Shown here: piece by piece, positions 37,339 to 51,400 of the stretch | Layout of the letters: the number at the start of each line of letters is the position of its first letter | Position numbering within the stretch: the first letter of the stretch is position 1 | Assembly (NCBI RefSeq): GCF_024713975.1 | Contig: NC_091099.1 | Location: 15,357,501 to 15,421,500 of the forward strand | DNA length: 64,000 bases | DNA from: Paralichthys olivaceus | Taxonomy: Eukaryota > Chordata > Actinopteri > Pleuronectiformes > Paralichthyidae | Reading direction: 5' to 3' | Notes under the pieces: generated by a model | Seen by the model: only the letters and a program-made list of their open reading frames with translations | Database searches by the model: none | Told to the model about the DNA's origin: nothing | Position numbers and translations under genes: made by a program

Positions 37339-40105
37339 AGGTGACGTTCATACGGCTGTTGGATAGGTTTTAGTTCAGTGTAGTCTTTTCAATAACTGAG
37401 TGCAGATGTGAATCAGAGTTTTGATTAGGGTTTACCCTACATGACCGAACCCTTTGAGGTTAACACACTGAGAGGTTCATTAATTATTGTTTTATCGTGT
37501 AGAGACAAGCAGAGAAAGTGTGGCACTCCCACTCAGCATCTTTTTCATGTCACATTTTCTTTTAAACCTGTTTTTAATCATTAATATTGTCTGGGTTATA
37601 GTTCCTATAGTTTTAATAGTTGTGCTTGTGTATAAGTGGTGAAGCTATTTCTTTAAAACCTTAAACCATCTCATCACTGAATAATTGTTTGTTTTAAAAG
37701 GCACCAGTTTGATGTGTTGTATCACCACTGTCTTTTAATGTGAACTCCAACTGAACACACTCAAATGATTGCATTACACTGCAGAGGCCAACTGAGCTGG
37801 TGAATCCAGTTTTTCTCATCATGCATTTAAACCTAGAACAACATACAGAACAACCTAAGGCTCAACATGTTTCTATCCTCAGGGCAACATAGGCTTATAA
37901 TCTCATCTCATTTTACCTCTAGTTGTTTTAGTTGATCCACGTATCTGAATTGATTCATCCGCTTCAAATTAATATTTATGTTGTGTATTTATTCCCAAGA
38001 TTTTAACTTTTGCTCTTGTTTGTACTGTTTTTATTTGATAAAACATGATGTTGATTGATATTGATGATATGATGGTTTGATCAGCTGACATCAGCGTTCA
38101 ACCTAAATACTCAGGAGGCTAAAAGGAGGAAAATCCCTGTAACCAAGATCTGGTGCAGTCTGTTATAGCAGCGTATTAATACCCATGAAATGTTCCACAC
38201 TGACATCAACAATCATCACTCACACATGGGCTGAGAATCTTGGAGTCGAGTTTGATTAGGCACTTAAGTTCAGCAAACACGTAAATCATCAGATCCAGAT
38301 TCAGTCTCCAGCTTCAAACCTTCACATCCACCTGCTTTGAGTGATGCACCTCTTCATATTTAGGCATTAGTCACACTTTAAAATCTTGTCTCCAACTCGT
38401 CATGAGTTCTGCAGCGAGCTCTTCACCTACGTGTTCTGATTGGTGAGCTGGAGACTCTAGGCCCAGTTAAACTTAAAAACATACTTAGCCTAGTTTTATC
38501 ACCAAATATTTGCGATTATATTTTTACATATCTGTGTTTATGAATTACTTTACAAAAAGGAGCATATATTAGTTCATGTGTAGCCTATATATCAAATATG
38601 AAACATGAGTCCATTTGTTAAAATGATGCTTTATGGTCAGTTGAAAATATGTATATATGGATATTTATATGAAATATGCAAGCCCTTGTTGCGGAGGGTT
38701 ACCACTTTCTTACATTTTTACACATATTGTGTTTAATGAGGTCAAAAGAAAAGAAACATTATTTAAAGGAAAAAATGAGCAGGGCTGTCGGACAGGTAAT
38801 AAGGAAGGATATGTGGAGAAAGAGGCAGGTTAAGAATGTTAGAAAGCAGGAACCACATTTCTCTTACCTCCTTATAACTATCATTGTTACCGAGCACATT
38901 AAGGAAAAGAACAGAAATAACATAAGGCTAAATGGACAGTCAAAGTGGGAAAAGTTAAAGTTTCTTCTGCCCTGATCCAATGTATTATTATATTACAACA
39001 CTACTTACAATTATTTGAATCTGCACATTATGCATCTGTATGAAAACTCAATGAATTATAAATGTCAAAAGAAATTGTAAAAAATTACTCATTGCAGTTT
39101 CCTAAAACCCAAAGTAACAAATTCAAATAATATGTTCAGTTCACCAGCAGGTAACGTCGGACAAGAACAGCAAGTTGTTACAAGTGAAAAACAAATATTT
39201 GACATTTTAGCTTACAAACGATCTAATTGGTGCCAGTTACCAAATAGCTAATTAGTTAGATAACTAATATTCATCTGTTGACTGAATACTAAACCAATAT
39301 CACCTGCAAAACGACTGCAGCACAAACGACAGTACAACCCTCTGTAGTGTTGTGCTCTTTTCAGTTTCACGTTCTTGTAATGTTTGACTGTCCACATACT
39401 TTTGGCCTTGTAGTGCAGCCCAAAGACAGACATGTGTGACACATTAGACAGAATATGGGTGTCACTCTCTCATGCAGTAACTTTCTCTGACACACACTGC
39501 TCTGAGTCAGTAACCGTCCCTGTCTAAGAACTCAGTGAATACACCTGCTCTGATAATCTGCTGTGCAGACTGAGTGAATCATCAATGAAATGTTGCAACG
39601 ACTTAACAAGAAAAAATCAGAACCAACATCACAGAATCACACGACATAGTTGTGTAGAGAAGGGTGAAGAAACTGTCCCCTCTCCTGTTACACACCCCAC
39701 GATGTCACACTCTCACTCTGATGACTCATCTCTTGTTTGGCAGTGGCCACATGTACACCTACAGTGCAAAAAGAGATGAATGACAATTATCAGGGTGGTG
39801 GCTATAGAAACATTGTAACGTCTAATGCTGTCTAATACCTCAGCAGATCAGACGCCCTAACACCTCAAGCAGGTTCAACACTTCAGAGAGAGAAAGAGCA
39901 TCCACCACCAACTCAATGGTTATGGTAAGTTAAAAAACTTTTGTTTGAAGACTTTTAAACCAAATTAGTTCATTCCATTGCTCTTTGGGTTATGGAGGGG
40001 AAATTAATTTCCACTGTGAACATTCAGTTTTAGTTCAATTGTATAGATGCATTTACTGAAATGTGTAAAAGCTGTGCGTGATTATTTGTATGCACAAATA
40101 TTCTC

Positions 40106-40205
40106 TGACAAAATAGGATAGAATAGAATACAATGCCTTTCTTGTCATTGCACATTGTACAAAATGTTTTTGCTGCGAATTTCCAAAGCATGGCAATATA
40201 TAAAA
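40106..40205 (-). repeat. Non-LTR retrotransposon 3' tail-like repeat, reverse orientation
   Basis: A GGATAGAATAGAATACAATGCC tandem-like tail is followed by TTTCTTGTCATTGCACATTGTAC. Read in reverse this is a GACAATAAAGGCATT-type LINE end. Assignment by memory. Confidence 0.4.
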
Positions 40206-40913
40206 TATTTGTCAAGTAATACAATTATTGATATTAAAAGAATAGCCATGTAATACGATTATATATACAAAGTAAATATGGTAAAATGAAGTCTTTGTTA
40301 TGAACTCAGGAAGGAGGTTACATCTCTATAGAGCTTTTACTGCATCTGGTTCATTTGTTAATCTATTGGCTTTAATCAGCTTTAGGGTAATAAAATATTA
40401 GGCTTTCATTAAGAGAAATTATTGGCTAATTGAAAAGACAGGAATAAATTAATCTTCAGTTTTTCTTTTTTTCTTAAATACTAAGGAAGAAAAGAATCTA
40501 AAAAACAAAATGATATATTTGTTTAAAATTATTTAAACCAGTTTGATTAGCATAATTGTTGAAATGTGATTTTTTTCAAAACTTCACTGCACTTCACTTC
40601 AGACAGCAATATGACAGCTGTACAGCATGTAACGTGTCACTCCCACGCTTTATATCATCACTGTATTCGTTGCCATGGTGACTCACAGTTGCTAGGCTGA
40701 AATCAAACAAACCAGATAAAACAGGTGTGTCTCTGACTTAATCCAGTGAGCCACACCTCGTAACAGTCCTGCAGTCACACTGATCCTCAAGACTCAACTT
40801 GATTTGATGCCAGCTTGGGAAAATATCACATCACAAAGCTATTACGCTGTTCCACGCATGGACAAAACGTCAGCTAGTTATTGCACTTACAAAAAGAACA
40901 GATGTATAATGAA

Positions 40914-41270
40914 TTAAAGATCCAGTGTGTAGCTGAAAGGGAACTATTGGCAGAAACTGAATGTGAAATAATCCTAGTGATGTTTTCACTAGTATGTTAT
41001 ATTTGTACACATTTTTTTCTTTACATTAGCATGGGCTGTTTATATTTAAATACTTTATAATTACATCTGGAGTGGGTCCTCACTACAATTTTTTTTACAG
41101 AAGCCCAAACTGGACAAACTAAACACCTTTTGACTTTTTACGACAACTGAAGGCTACCACAGTTTATCCTTCATGCTTGGAAGGGGAGGGTGAGGGAGGG
41201 GATTAGCTTTCAGCTGCAACATTCAACTTCACCACTAGATGTCAGTAAATTCTACACACTGAATCTTTAA
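40914..41270 (+). mobile_element. MITE with 19-bp terminal inverted repeats
   Basis: Left end TTAAAGATCCAGTGTGTAG and the reverse complement of the right end TTAAAGATTCAGTGTGTAG match at 18 of 19. Internal text (AAAGGGAACTATTGGCAGAAACTGAA, AAATAATCCTAGTGATG, ACCACTAGATGTCAGTAAATTC) is shared in reverse with 28923-29096. Both ends lie at TTAA, which would fit a piggyBac-type duplication but could be part of the repeat itself. No coding capacity. Confidence 0.65.
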
Positions 41271-41581
41271 TCATACAGACATAATTATTAGAAAAATATA
41301 TTTTTGATATTTTTTAACAACTCCACAGAATCCACTCCTAACAGAAGAGAAATGTGGCTGTGATCAGAACACAGTACATCTAAAAAGTGAAGTGGAGTTT
41401 CTCATGTGCACTTTTCAAATAACAGTTGACATCATCTTAAAGGGATGTTGTAAAAATACGAAGGTCCTTTACTAAATTAAAAGTGGTAAAACTGCAATAT
41501 AAAAATACTCCTGCTTTGAAAATGGGGACGTATCAAAGTACATATTGTATATAAAGGTACATAAGTTACAAAACATACAAT

Positions 41582-41690
41582 ACAACCCAACACCCCCACA
41601 ACCTAGAACAACACAACGTAGGATAGCATAGCACAACAGAACATAAAACAGCATAGTATAGCATGGCATAGCATAGCATTACACATCATT
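41582..41690. repeat. Imperfect short tandem array (CATAG/ACAAC units)
   Basis: Pentamer-like units of the type AGCAT/ATAGC recur over about 100 nt with many changes (GGATAGCATAGCACAAC, GTATAGCATGGCATAGC). Confidence 0.55.
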
Positions 41691-41808
41691 TGGTTTTGAC
41701 CAGTTTACTGGAGGTTTATCCAGTGAATGTGGATCAGTCTGTTACTAGTGGCTACCATAGACTGCATATAAAGACACAACACTATGAGTCCAGCAGCAGT
41801 AGTGTGCG

Positions 41809-41908
<100 letters not shown>

Positions 41909-41957
41909 GACGTCCAACTCGCACACCTGTACGTCAGGTGTCCTGTGCTCCCTGAGG

Positions 41958-41968
41958 CCCCGCCCCCC
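41958..41968 (+). promoter_or_regulatory. pkp3: GC-box-like element upstream of pkp3
   Basis: CCCCGCCCCCC about 105 nt upstream of the pkp3 ATG, between the CA run and the start. It resembles an Sp1/KLF site in reverse. No TATA box is evident. Inference only. Confidence 0.3.
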
Positions 41969-42068
41969 TGGTGCGCCTCCTCCACATTCAGCTTCAGCCA
42001 GCTCACAACAACCTGTTCCCAGCTGCGCTCTGTCCGGACGACAGCGTCTCTCCTCGTAATCTTCCACC

Positions 42069-42896
42069 ATGAGTGTCTTGGCCAGTGAGAATGCTTTTCT
42101 GTCCGCCCTGCAGCCCAACACACAGGTCACCACCTACGGGCTCCCGTCTGAGGTCCAACTCGGGAACGGGGGCTCCGTGTCGGACGAGGTGTCGAGGACG
42201 CGGCGGGTCCAGCAGCAGGTCCAGATGAGACTGGCCGAGAAGTCCACACTTCCGCGTCTGAATGGATCAGCCGCGCATTACGCCATGTCGGGTAAAGAAC
42301 TCTCTTAACTCACCTTCACAGGGGGACTGCTCTGGATCTGCTCTGGAGCCATGTCTGGGCTGTGCGCACTGAGCGGATCTGGGTTTAGTTTAGATCAGTC
42401 TGGGAGTTACAGATAAAACCACCTAGTGTCCACACAGGTACAGGTACAGGAGTAGGTGCAGGTGGTTTTGTGTGGCAGTCTGACCAGTCAGTCTAATAAC
42501 CATGTTTCCTTTAGCTTTACTCCAAATAAATGACATAAAACGGACTCTTTATGAGTTTAGGTCTTGGATTTGACCCAGTGAGGAAGTGTGATACTGGACA
42601 CCATATTTGGCAAATGTGCTTGGATTTAGTTTATATTTTCAAAAGTTGTCTAGACTTCTCCACATAACCATATGCATTTATTTGTGAAAATTGACTTTTA
42701 TTGATTATTTTCAATATCTGTGTATAAGTAAACCAGACATATGCTCATTTAAGAGGCTTGAAACAGTGGATTGCTTACACTTTCGCTTTAAAAAATATTC
42801 CAACCGCCTAATTTAGTTTGATTAATATGTTGTCTGTAGGTTGATTCATCGATTATACGCGTGATCACATTTCTCCAGTGACATGTATGAATATGT

Positions 42897-42965
<69 letters not shown>

Positions 42966-43930
42966 ATTCCTGTGGGTTTGTTTCTCATCAGGGGGAATCT
43001 GTCCATTCAGCTACTCTGCACTGAACACAGCAGTGATCGTACAGTGTTCCTTGTGTGTGTGTATACCTGCAAATAACATGAGAAAGGGTTAATGTGTAAC
43101 AGGCCCAAACAAGAGCTGCTTTCATGATCCTCCCTGATAGCAGAGTAAGGTGAAAGCCTCCCTCTGTGGTATAGGGTTTCAGGCCTTACTCAGCTGAAAG
43201 GAGCCAACAGTTCAAGAGATACCTGGGAGATGACGGGCGTGTCGTCTGCTTGTGAAAGACTTGAATTTGTCAAAAGGTGTCTGGCTGCATCGTCAGACAA
43301 AGTTCAAGTGGGATTGTCATGAAGGATCAGGGTGAATGAAATGTTTCCTGGAGTTTACTCAGGTGTTGCAACACATTTGAGGCAGTTAGAGCTGAATGAG
43401 TGTATGAGCTACACATGGACGCAGGTTTTTCTTGAGTTGATGTAGAAGTCATGGAGGCTAAAATTTGTGTACCCGTCCCCTAAAGGGTAAGGACATTCCT
43501 TCACGTCCCATGATTGGATGTGTCAAACCAAACTGCATCTGAGGGAGAATTTTTTTTTCTCACCTTACCAGTTAGCTACTAGCCTCTAGCTTTTTTTCCC
43601 CTGAGGTGCCAACGCTTGTGGCTTTGAAGAGGAAAACATAAAGTCATAAAATACTGTCACGTCATCTCTATCATGTTTTGAAACCTGTTCAAGCAGAGGA
43701 AGAATACATAACGACACTGCATTGAAGGCTGCAATTTCAGCGGTTTTGTGGTTCTAGAGAATTTAATTGTGAACGGATGTGTTTATACATGAGGAAACAT
43801 GCTGAGGGTTCGGCAAGGAAGGCCTCCTCTTCTGAAACTTAATGTTTATTCCTCATATTTCTCTTTAAGTCGATAACTGACATATGTTCATATGTGGACA
43901 AGCCTCAGCAGAAAGTGAGAATGGAAAAAA

Positions 43931-44025
<95 letters not shown>

Positions 44026-47000
44026 TGAGCGTACCTGTGTACTCGTTTTTGTTACCCCTTCAGGGTTTTTCCAGCATAAACTCTTACCTTATGAGGACCA
44101 GGAGACCTCATGGGGACCAGAGCCCCATCCCAATGAGGCAAAACCTATTTTCTGAGGTCCTGGTTAAAGTTAATTGTAAGATTTGAAGTGTGGTTAATTT
44201 AAGGTCAGGGTTACGTATGAAATGGTCATGATTTAGGTTAGCAATAAGGTTTTGGTCCACAATGAACAGAAGTCCATACAAGTCCTGATATGGATAGCTG
44301 TTCACACCTTTGTGTGTTTGCTGATTCTGTGACTACTGCATTTCAGTTTTCAAAAAACAACAGGAAAGGAAAAATGCTTCGAGTTTTCAGGGTGTGTTTG
44401 CTGCTCGTTGTAAGAACTGTGGCTCTCAGGTGTGTCGGGCGTTGCCAGGGTTGTGTTGAATCCAGGCCAAGAGATGTGTCTGTGTTTCTCCGCTCAGTAG
44501 AAGTGAAGCGTGTCGGCAAATGGCAACTCTACTCACTAGGGTAAAAACTGTTCAGGCTCAACGCAGCTGCAGGTAACTTGTTAGTTGTTCAATTGTAAAT
44601 GTTCCCCAGAGGATGAACCATCCTGACTTTGGTGATCCTAACACTTTTAATTCACTGCCATTAATCAGACAAATGTGTATGATTTTATGAATTTATGGTG
44701 ATAATAATGTATATAAGTTTATTTCATTCATTGACAAAACAAAACAATTTGAATGAAAACTAAAAATCTCAACTCTTGAATGAAAAGGAGCAGAAATAAG
44801 GATAATCTTATATAATCTGCCCCTCTTTCACAAGACATTAACCTGCAAAGGTAATAATTCAATACAATTTCAAATCAAAATAGCTTTTATATCCTTCAAA
44901 TAATCTCACAAAATGATTTACCAGTCACACCAAAACAGAACAGAACTTAATTAACAAATTCATTGTATTTCCTAAACATATCGGCTTTAATTGTTTTTCA
45001 GATTCTATGTTGATATTGTTCTTTAAACTGATTCCTTTCGCTGTAATGCAGCGATCCATCAATCAAATAGTCTACCTGAAAAACTAGTGGCACTCTGCAC
45101 TTTCTTTTAACTGCTGATAACCTCAGCTGACAGGTTTTCATTACTGTTTGTTTTTCTGTTGTCAGGGTTACAAAGAAGATAATGCTGCGATCTTTATCAA
45201 AAGAAATCAGGCATGTGTGGAAAGATAGTAATTCAGAAAAGGTGATATTATAAGCAGTTTGTAGAAAATGTCTGTGTGCATGGTTTATGTATCTGATCTC
45301 AATTTATGTGCAATATGGAGATAATGTGGCCAATCATCCTTGGTGGAGGTATGTTCAGAGTGCCCTTCTCCTTAGCTTATGTTATCATTAGTACATCATT
45401 GCTTATCATTAGTACTGTGTCATTAGTACACTATTTTAGTATAGTATTTTTAGTAAAGGCTCACAAAGCTGCACGGCTGTAGACTCTGATGTCTGTTTGC
45501 ATGACTGTATCAAACCTGGAACAACAGATCATTCTCAGAGGATTTCAATAAGAATCTTAGAATAAGAAACGACAGAATTATTAGTTGATATGCACACACA
45601 CTGAGTAAAATGGACAGGGTTTTGTCACTGAACTTTTCTGGTTTCAGTTGACCCAGATATTTGAGTCAACGAGCAGCCTCTCGAGGCTCAGGCCGTAGTG
45701 AACGTTTCGCCTCACCTGTCAGGTCACATCGTTCTGTAGATCAGAGCAAAAGATTCACACGCTACTTGTGCTGACAGATACATGTGTGTGTGAGTCGAGA
45801 AGTATTCTCCAGGTGAATGGTAACCAGAGACCGGGTGACTGGACTCCTCCTCCTGTTTCAGTCTCCAACTGCAACACGACATCTGCTGTTCTTTCTCATG
45901 CAAATCATTGTTGGAAATTAAAGAGGCGTGGCGCCTCGATGTGGTTTAATCTTGGAAAAGTAAACAGGATATATCTTTGGTTTTTGGCATTGTGCGGTAA
46001 CATCACTCGGCCAAAGCTTTTCAAGTAGAGCCAGCATTATTCTGCTTCCACATAAGAATTCAAAAGATATGAATCAATGTTTGAAGAATTCATGAAAAAG
46101 TCAATTGTCATCATTTCTTTTCATTTGCACATTTACTGGGAAATACTTTTAAATCCACCAATTGTGGAGAGTGTAATCATATTTCTTATTTATTTATAAA
46201 GATCTGATTTAAAATATACAAAAGATATATTTTTAGAAGACAGATGGTTTGAAATTGGTTTTTAGTCTTTTAGGAAAATGTTTCTTGACTTTTGTAAATT
46301 TGATTATATGTATTATATCTAGTAATCATGTGTTTTTCTTTATTTCAGACTACGATGGCTCTTTAACAACGAAATATCAAACCTACAACCCAAGCTTCAG
46401 CTCAAAGTCCTCCTACATGTACTCCGGTTCCAGAACGATGGTAAGTACGGCCTGATTATCTCAACATGTATTCACGTATCAAACATCACCAGCTCCGACC
46501 CTCTGCTGGTGTCACAGTGGGTCACACAGCACTCAGCATGTGTGGTATTTCACAGGAGGCTGTGATGTGATCAGGGTTTTCATGTCCACCCTCTAGATTC
46601 CTCTGTTTTTATGATTCAACAGGAAAACGCTGGCTTTATTCCACTTAAGTTTGAGCTCTGAACGTAAGCGTGAATCAACGTTAACTTGTAGATTTCTAAT
46701 TGCGGTCTGATACGTCACATTTTAATCAGTAAAAAAAAATCCCCCACGCCTAAATGATGAATCCTGAGGCCATGACCTTTGTTTCCTGACATGTCGGTGA
46801 TCACATTTAGAAACCGGTGACTCATTACAAATTCATCACATACAGTTCAATACAAGGCAGTGCTGCTCACATTTGATCGTAACAGTTACTCCTCTCTTCA
46901 TCCTCAGGGTCCTCGTGTATCCCAGAGGTCGGGCTTCAGCTGCCAGTCTGCCGGCCCAGATCTGGCCCAGATCCACAAGATCAGTGTCGGAGGTGGTGGA

Positions 47001-48366
47001 GCTGGAGGTGGTGGATTTAGAGCTGGAGCTGGTGGTGGTGGTAGTTTTTACAGAGAGGACATGCGTGTGGGCAGCTACCAAAGCAGACCCCATCCCCGAA
47101 TGGACTCAGAGACCCTCTCTATGCACACAATGCGGCAGCAGCCCTTGCATATGAATAGCTGGATAGTCGATAACAGCGACGCTGGCAGCTTAGTCTCGGA
47201 ACGGGATGCCACTTTCAACCGCCAGTTCAACCAGGGTACGCTCAACGGGTACACCACCCAGATGAGGCAAGAAGTAAGCCCCATGGTCATGCAGCGATCC
47301 CTCAGTGGCACTCTTAACCGTGGCGGAGGGATGACAGGAGGGGAGACGGAGATAGTCCATCAACATACTTTAAAAGGCCCGGCCCAGCGCACCATCAGCA
47401 GGATTACAAACCGAAACCGCATGAGCATGGGCTCCATGTCTGGGAGCACCTACAGTAGAGGAGGGGACATGGTGGATAGAGGGGGGTTTATTGCTTCCGG
47501 AATGTCTTCGGCTTCCCAGGGGAACTTGGTGATGCAGCGTCCAGGCACCATGTCCCGCGCCATGTCATCCAAAAGCATTCAGAGTGTTGGCCGGGGCATG
47601 GACATCTTCACTGGGCAGGTGGATATGGGAGCCAGCATAGGGAATCTCAGCGGGTGAGATGCTCACACGTTCAGTGTTTTTTTCATTTGAAGATGTCGTT
47701 CCATTTCATGTCCTCACACCATTATTGACAGATCCTGCGTGTGTTAACATTATTATTATGTGTGTTATGGTAGGTTGAACATCATCATGTTGATATATAT
47801 CGACTATTGGATGTAAACTTTCTACACCGCGGTGGATAAATAGCTTTCAAAACAAGCCACAACTCACCTGTGCATGCTCATAAGTGTTCTCTGGCACTTT
47901 CTGATCAAGTCATAAGAAACGGCCAGAACCAAGAGTAAACCGTCTGTTCAGCCAAACGTTTATTTACTGTACCTTAATCCTCCATGCCTTTATTGCCCTA
48001 AAACCACTGGCAACATGTTCCTTTATTATGACACTGGCACTTGGGTTTAGTTTCATCTGCGCCACATCCTGATCACCACCCAGCACCATCCTGATGGTGT
48101 AACTGAAACTTGGGAATGGGTTTAGAATAGACTGGACTAATAAATTATTTTAATTAGTTACTGAATGTAAGAAAAATATGAATCTATATATTTTGTCAAT
48201 AAATGCCAATATAATAATCCTGAATCCTTTAATTAGTTCATAATCCTCGGTGACAGAAATGACGGCTGGATTCCCTCTGGTGACTCAGCTTGTTGAATGT
48301 GTCTGAGATGTCAGCGGTAGCAGAGTGAAGCTATATCCACCAGTATGATGCCGTCACAACTATCAA

Positions 48367-48463
<97 letters not shown>

Positions 48464-51400
48464 CGCGTGCGTGCGTTTACTTGGAGCTGTGGATCAGGAG
48501 GTGGAGGAACAGGTTTTGGGTGTGGCAGCCTACTTTCAGTCCTTGCATTTCACACATCCCGCAGTGTGTGGTTAGCCGAGCCGTTTCACAGACCAGCGAA
48601 AAAAATACAACAATTTCTCAGACATGACACAAATCATCCATGAATGATTACAGTAATCACTGCAGCAGCTCTGTTGGTTTTCACTGGAACATCCAGAGGT
48701 CATGCAGTATTTTGTGCTATCTTAGAGTGCAGCGTAGCAACATTATTCAAATGTTTTACATTCTTTGTTTTAATGTGTTTTTTGCTTCTTTGCTAGGATC
48801 GCCTCCTTGGACATGCTCACAGCGGTGCAACACCTGAGGGATTCTGACCAAGATTTACAGGTTCTGGGCGCCGCCTACATTCAACATGAGTGTTACAACG
48901 ACAGCGAAGCCAAACATGAGGTACTTTATACTTGTGGTTCAAATTCCTCCAGGTCTCTCCTCTGTGCAATCCGCATTGAGTCATAAAATCTGTAGGCGTC
49001 CAGTGGTGGATGAGCCTTGGTGACAGGAGGCAGAGACAGCTTTGCTTCTATTCTGGTGCTCCAGTTGCTTGACGTTGCTTTTTTTTTAATCAGGCAGTAA
49101 ACATATGTGGACTCTGCCCTGTATGCATGTTGAATGGCAGATACTGTATATAGTGAAGATTAAACCTCTTATCTGATATGACTCAGTTACGCCTCAGAGC
49201 TTTTAGCCTATTGAGGAAAGGCAGACACTTGTGGTCAGTGTGTAATTATTCCTCTAAAAAAGAAATGGTCTTTCATATTAGAATCCAACAAATGCAGACA
49301 GTAGTGCATAGTGAAATAAGACAGGGGGTAGAGCTAAATGTGGCAAAATCATCTCAGCAGCTCAAAAATATTTATAAAACAGACACATGCACAGTTTGTG
49401 AATCTTTTTATCTCACTATTAGCAGAATGGTTAAAAGAATTTGGCAACTCTTACTCACTGCCATGGATACAGCCCGGGCACATTGATAGACAATACATGA
49501 GACGAAACTGAAACTGAATTTAAAAGAAGCCTTGTATGACATAAAGATTTTAATCCATCAGAACTCTCTCATGCTTAGTTTCTCTTTAAAGCAAATAAAA
49601 AAAGCACACCAAATAATAAGAGAAAGTTAAAAACAAAGTATTAAAGAATGATTTTGTTTCTTCAGGTGCGTCGTTTGAAGGGCATCAGCGAGCTGGTGAG
49701 ACTCTTCAACAGTGAGAACCAGGAAGTGCAGCGCTACGCCACTGGGGCCACACGCAACATCATCTACGAGAATATGGACAATAAAGTAGCGCTGATCGAA
49801 GAGGGCGGCATCCCGCAGCTGGTCGAGGCGCTCAAGGAAAACGACGACGAGCTCCACAAAAACATCACAGGTATGAAAACCCCAGATTTCAGACAAAAGT
49901 AAGAGATGACAAGCCGAGCAGATTTCTCGTGGACATTCACCTCCAGCAGACTTGAATGCTGATAAGTTGGTGTTTGGATGCAACATGATCTTGGCAGTGG
50001 TGTCCTTGGAATACTTGGAGCAGACAGTAGCGTTTCAAAGGGATATAAAGTCACACCCAGGAAGAATGGCAGGAGAATCCAGATAGTCTGTTTACTGTAA
50101 ATAAAGTCTCAGTTTTATTTTTTTTTAAAAGGGAGTGGAAACTCTTTTCATTATATCAGCATTCTTTCTTTCTGTGGTTGTGCTTTCATTTCCTCTTTAT
50201 TTGACATTTATGTCTGTCGGCCATTAACAGCACAGGTCTGAATAATTTTAGTTTCCTCTTGTCTTGTCTCCGTCTGCCATCATCGCCTGTTGTCAGCAAG
50301 AGTGAACACACTTTCTCACTCAATTACTTCCCGAAAATTACAGAAAAAGAAGGATGTTGCAACCCTGACACCACAGTGTGGAGATGTGAAAGGAATGCAG
50401 TGTGTATTAAGCACACAAAGAGCAGGAGGTGGAGCTGCTATCTTTTTCTATTGGGTGTGTGAGGAGGAGGAGTGTGAGGGAGTTGTCTGGGCCTGTGGAC
50501 TAACAGTGTATCTGCTCCTGTCACTGTTCCCTTTGAGCCCCAGTGATTTATATCTACTGGACTGCGAAAGCTTGTGTCGGTGTCACATGTACAGAGAAAA
50601 GAATCTTTGGGAAAGAGATAAATAACAAAGCAGATGTGCTTTTTCAGTTTCTGATCTTGGCAGAGTTCAGCTCAAATTAGATTTTTATGATTATGAAGCT
50701 ACATCCATCTTCTCACGTAATTCTCGACAAGAAAGACAAAAGGGGTATTTCCCAAAATGCTTCACAATGATTCAAATGAAAATGTTAAGACTTCTGACAT
50801 CCTAGATGAGGATGTTGCTGACACGTTCCTGGTGTGTGTGTGTGTGTGTGTGTGCAGGTATCCTGTGGAATCTTTCATCCAAAGACAACCTGAAGGAGAA
50901 ACTGGCCCGGGAGACCCTTCCTGATTTGACCGAGAAGGTCCTCATCCCTCTGTCTGGCGGCGGAGACTACGACGACATCTTTCAGTCCCCCTCCGAGGCC
51001 GACATTTACTACAACACCACTGGATGCCTCAGGTGCACCAATATTTTTCTCCGTTCCATCCCTGCAGCTGCAAAGTGTTACTGAAACAAGTTTTTTCATT
51101 CTGGTTCATCTGCGCCTGCTTCTTCTCCCATGATCACATTGCATCGGGTAAACCAGTCCAGTCAACTCGTGTGTCAGCTGACAGCCACCAGAGCTTTTAC
51201 CACACCCATTACTCTTCACTGTTGTTTGCAGAAGCCTGCATCGCTCCTGCCTCCAGTCGCTTTTGTTCTGCTCTGTTTGTGTGCACACCTGAGGGCTTTA
51301 ATGAATACATTTGCATGTGGGGAATATTTGCAAAGCTTTCTGCAAATTATTTATCTAGAAAATTATTGCTTTGATCAAAAAAAATTTGAAGGTGAAGCAT

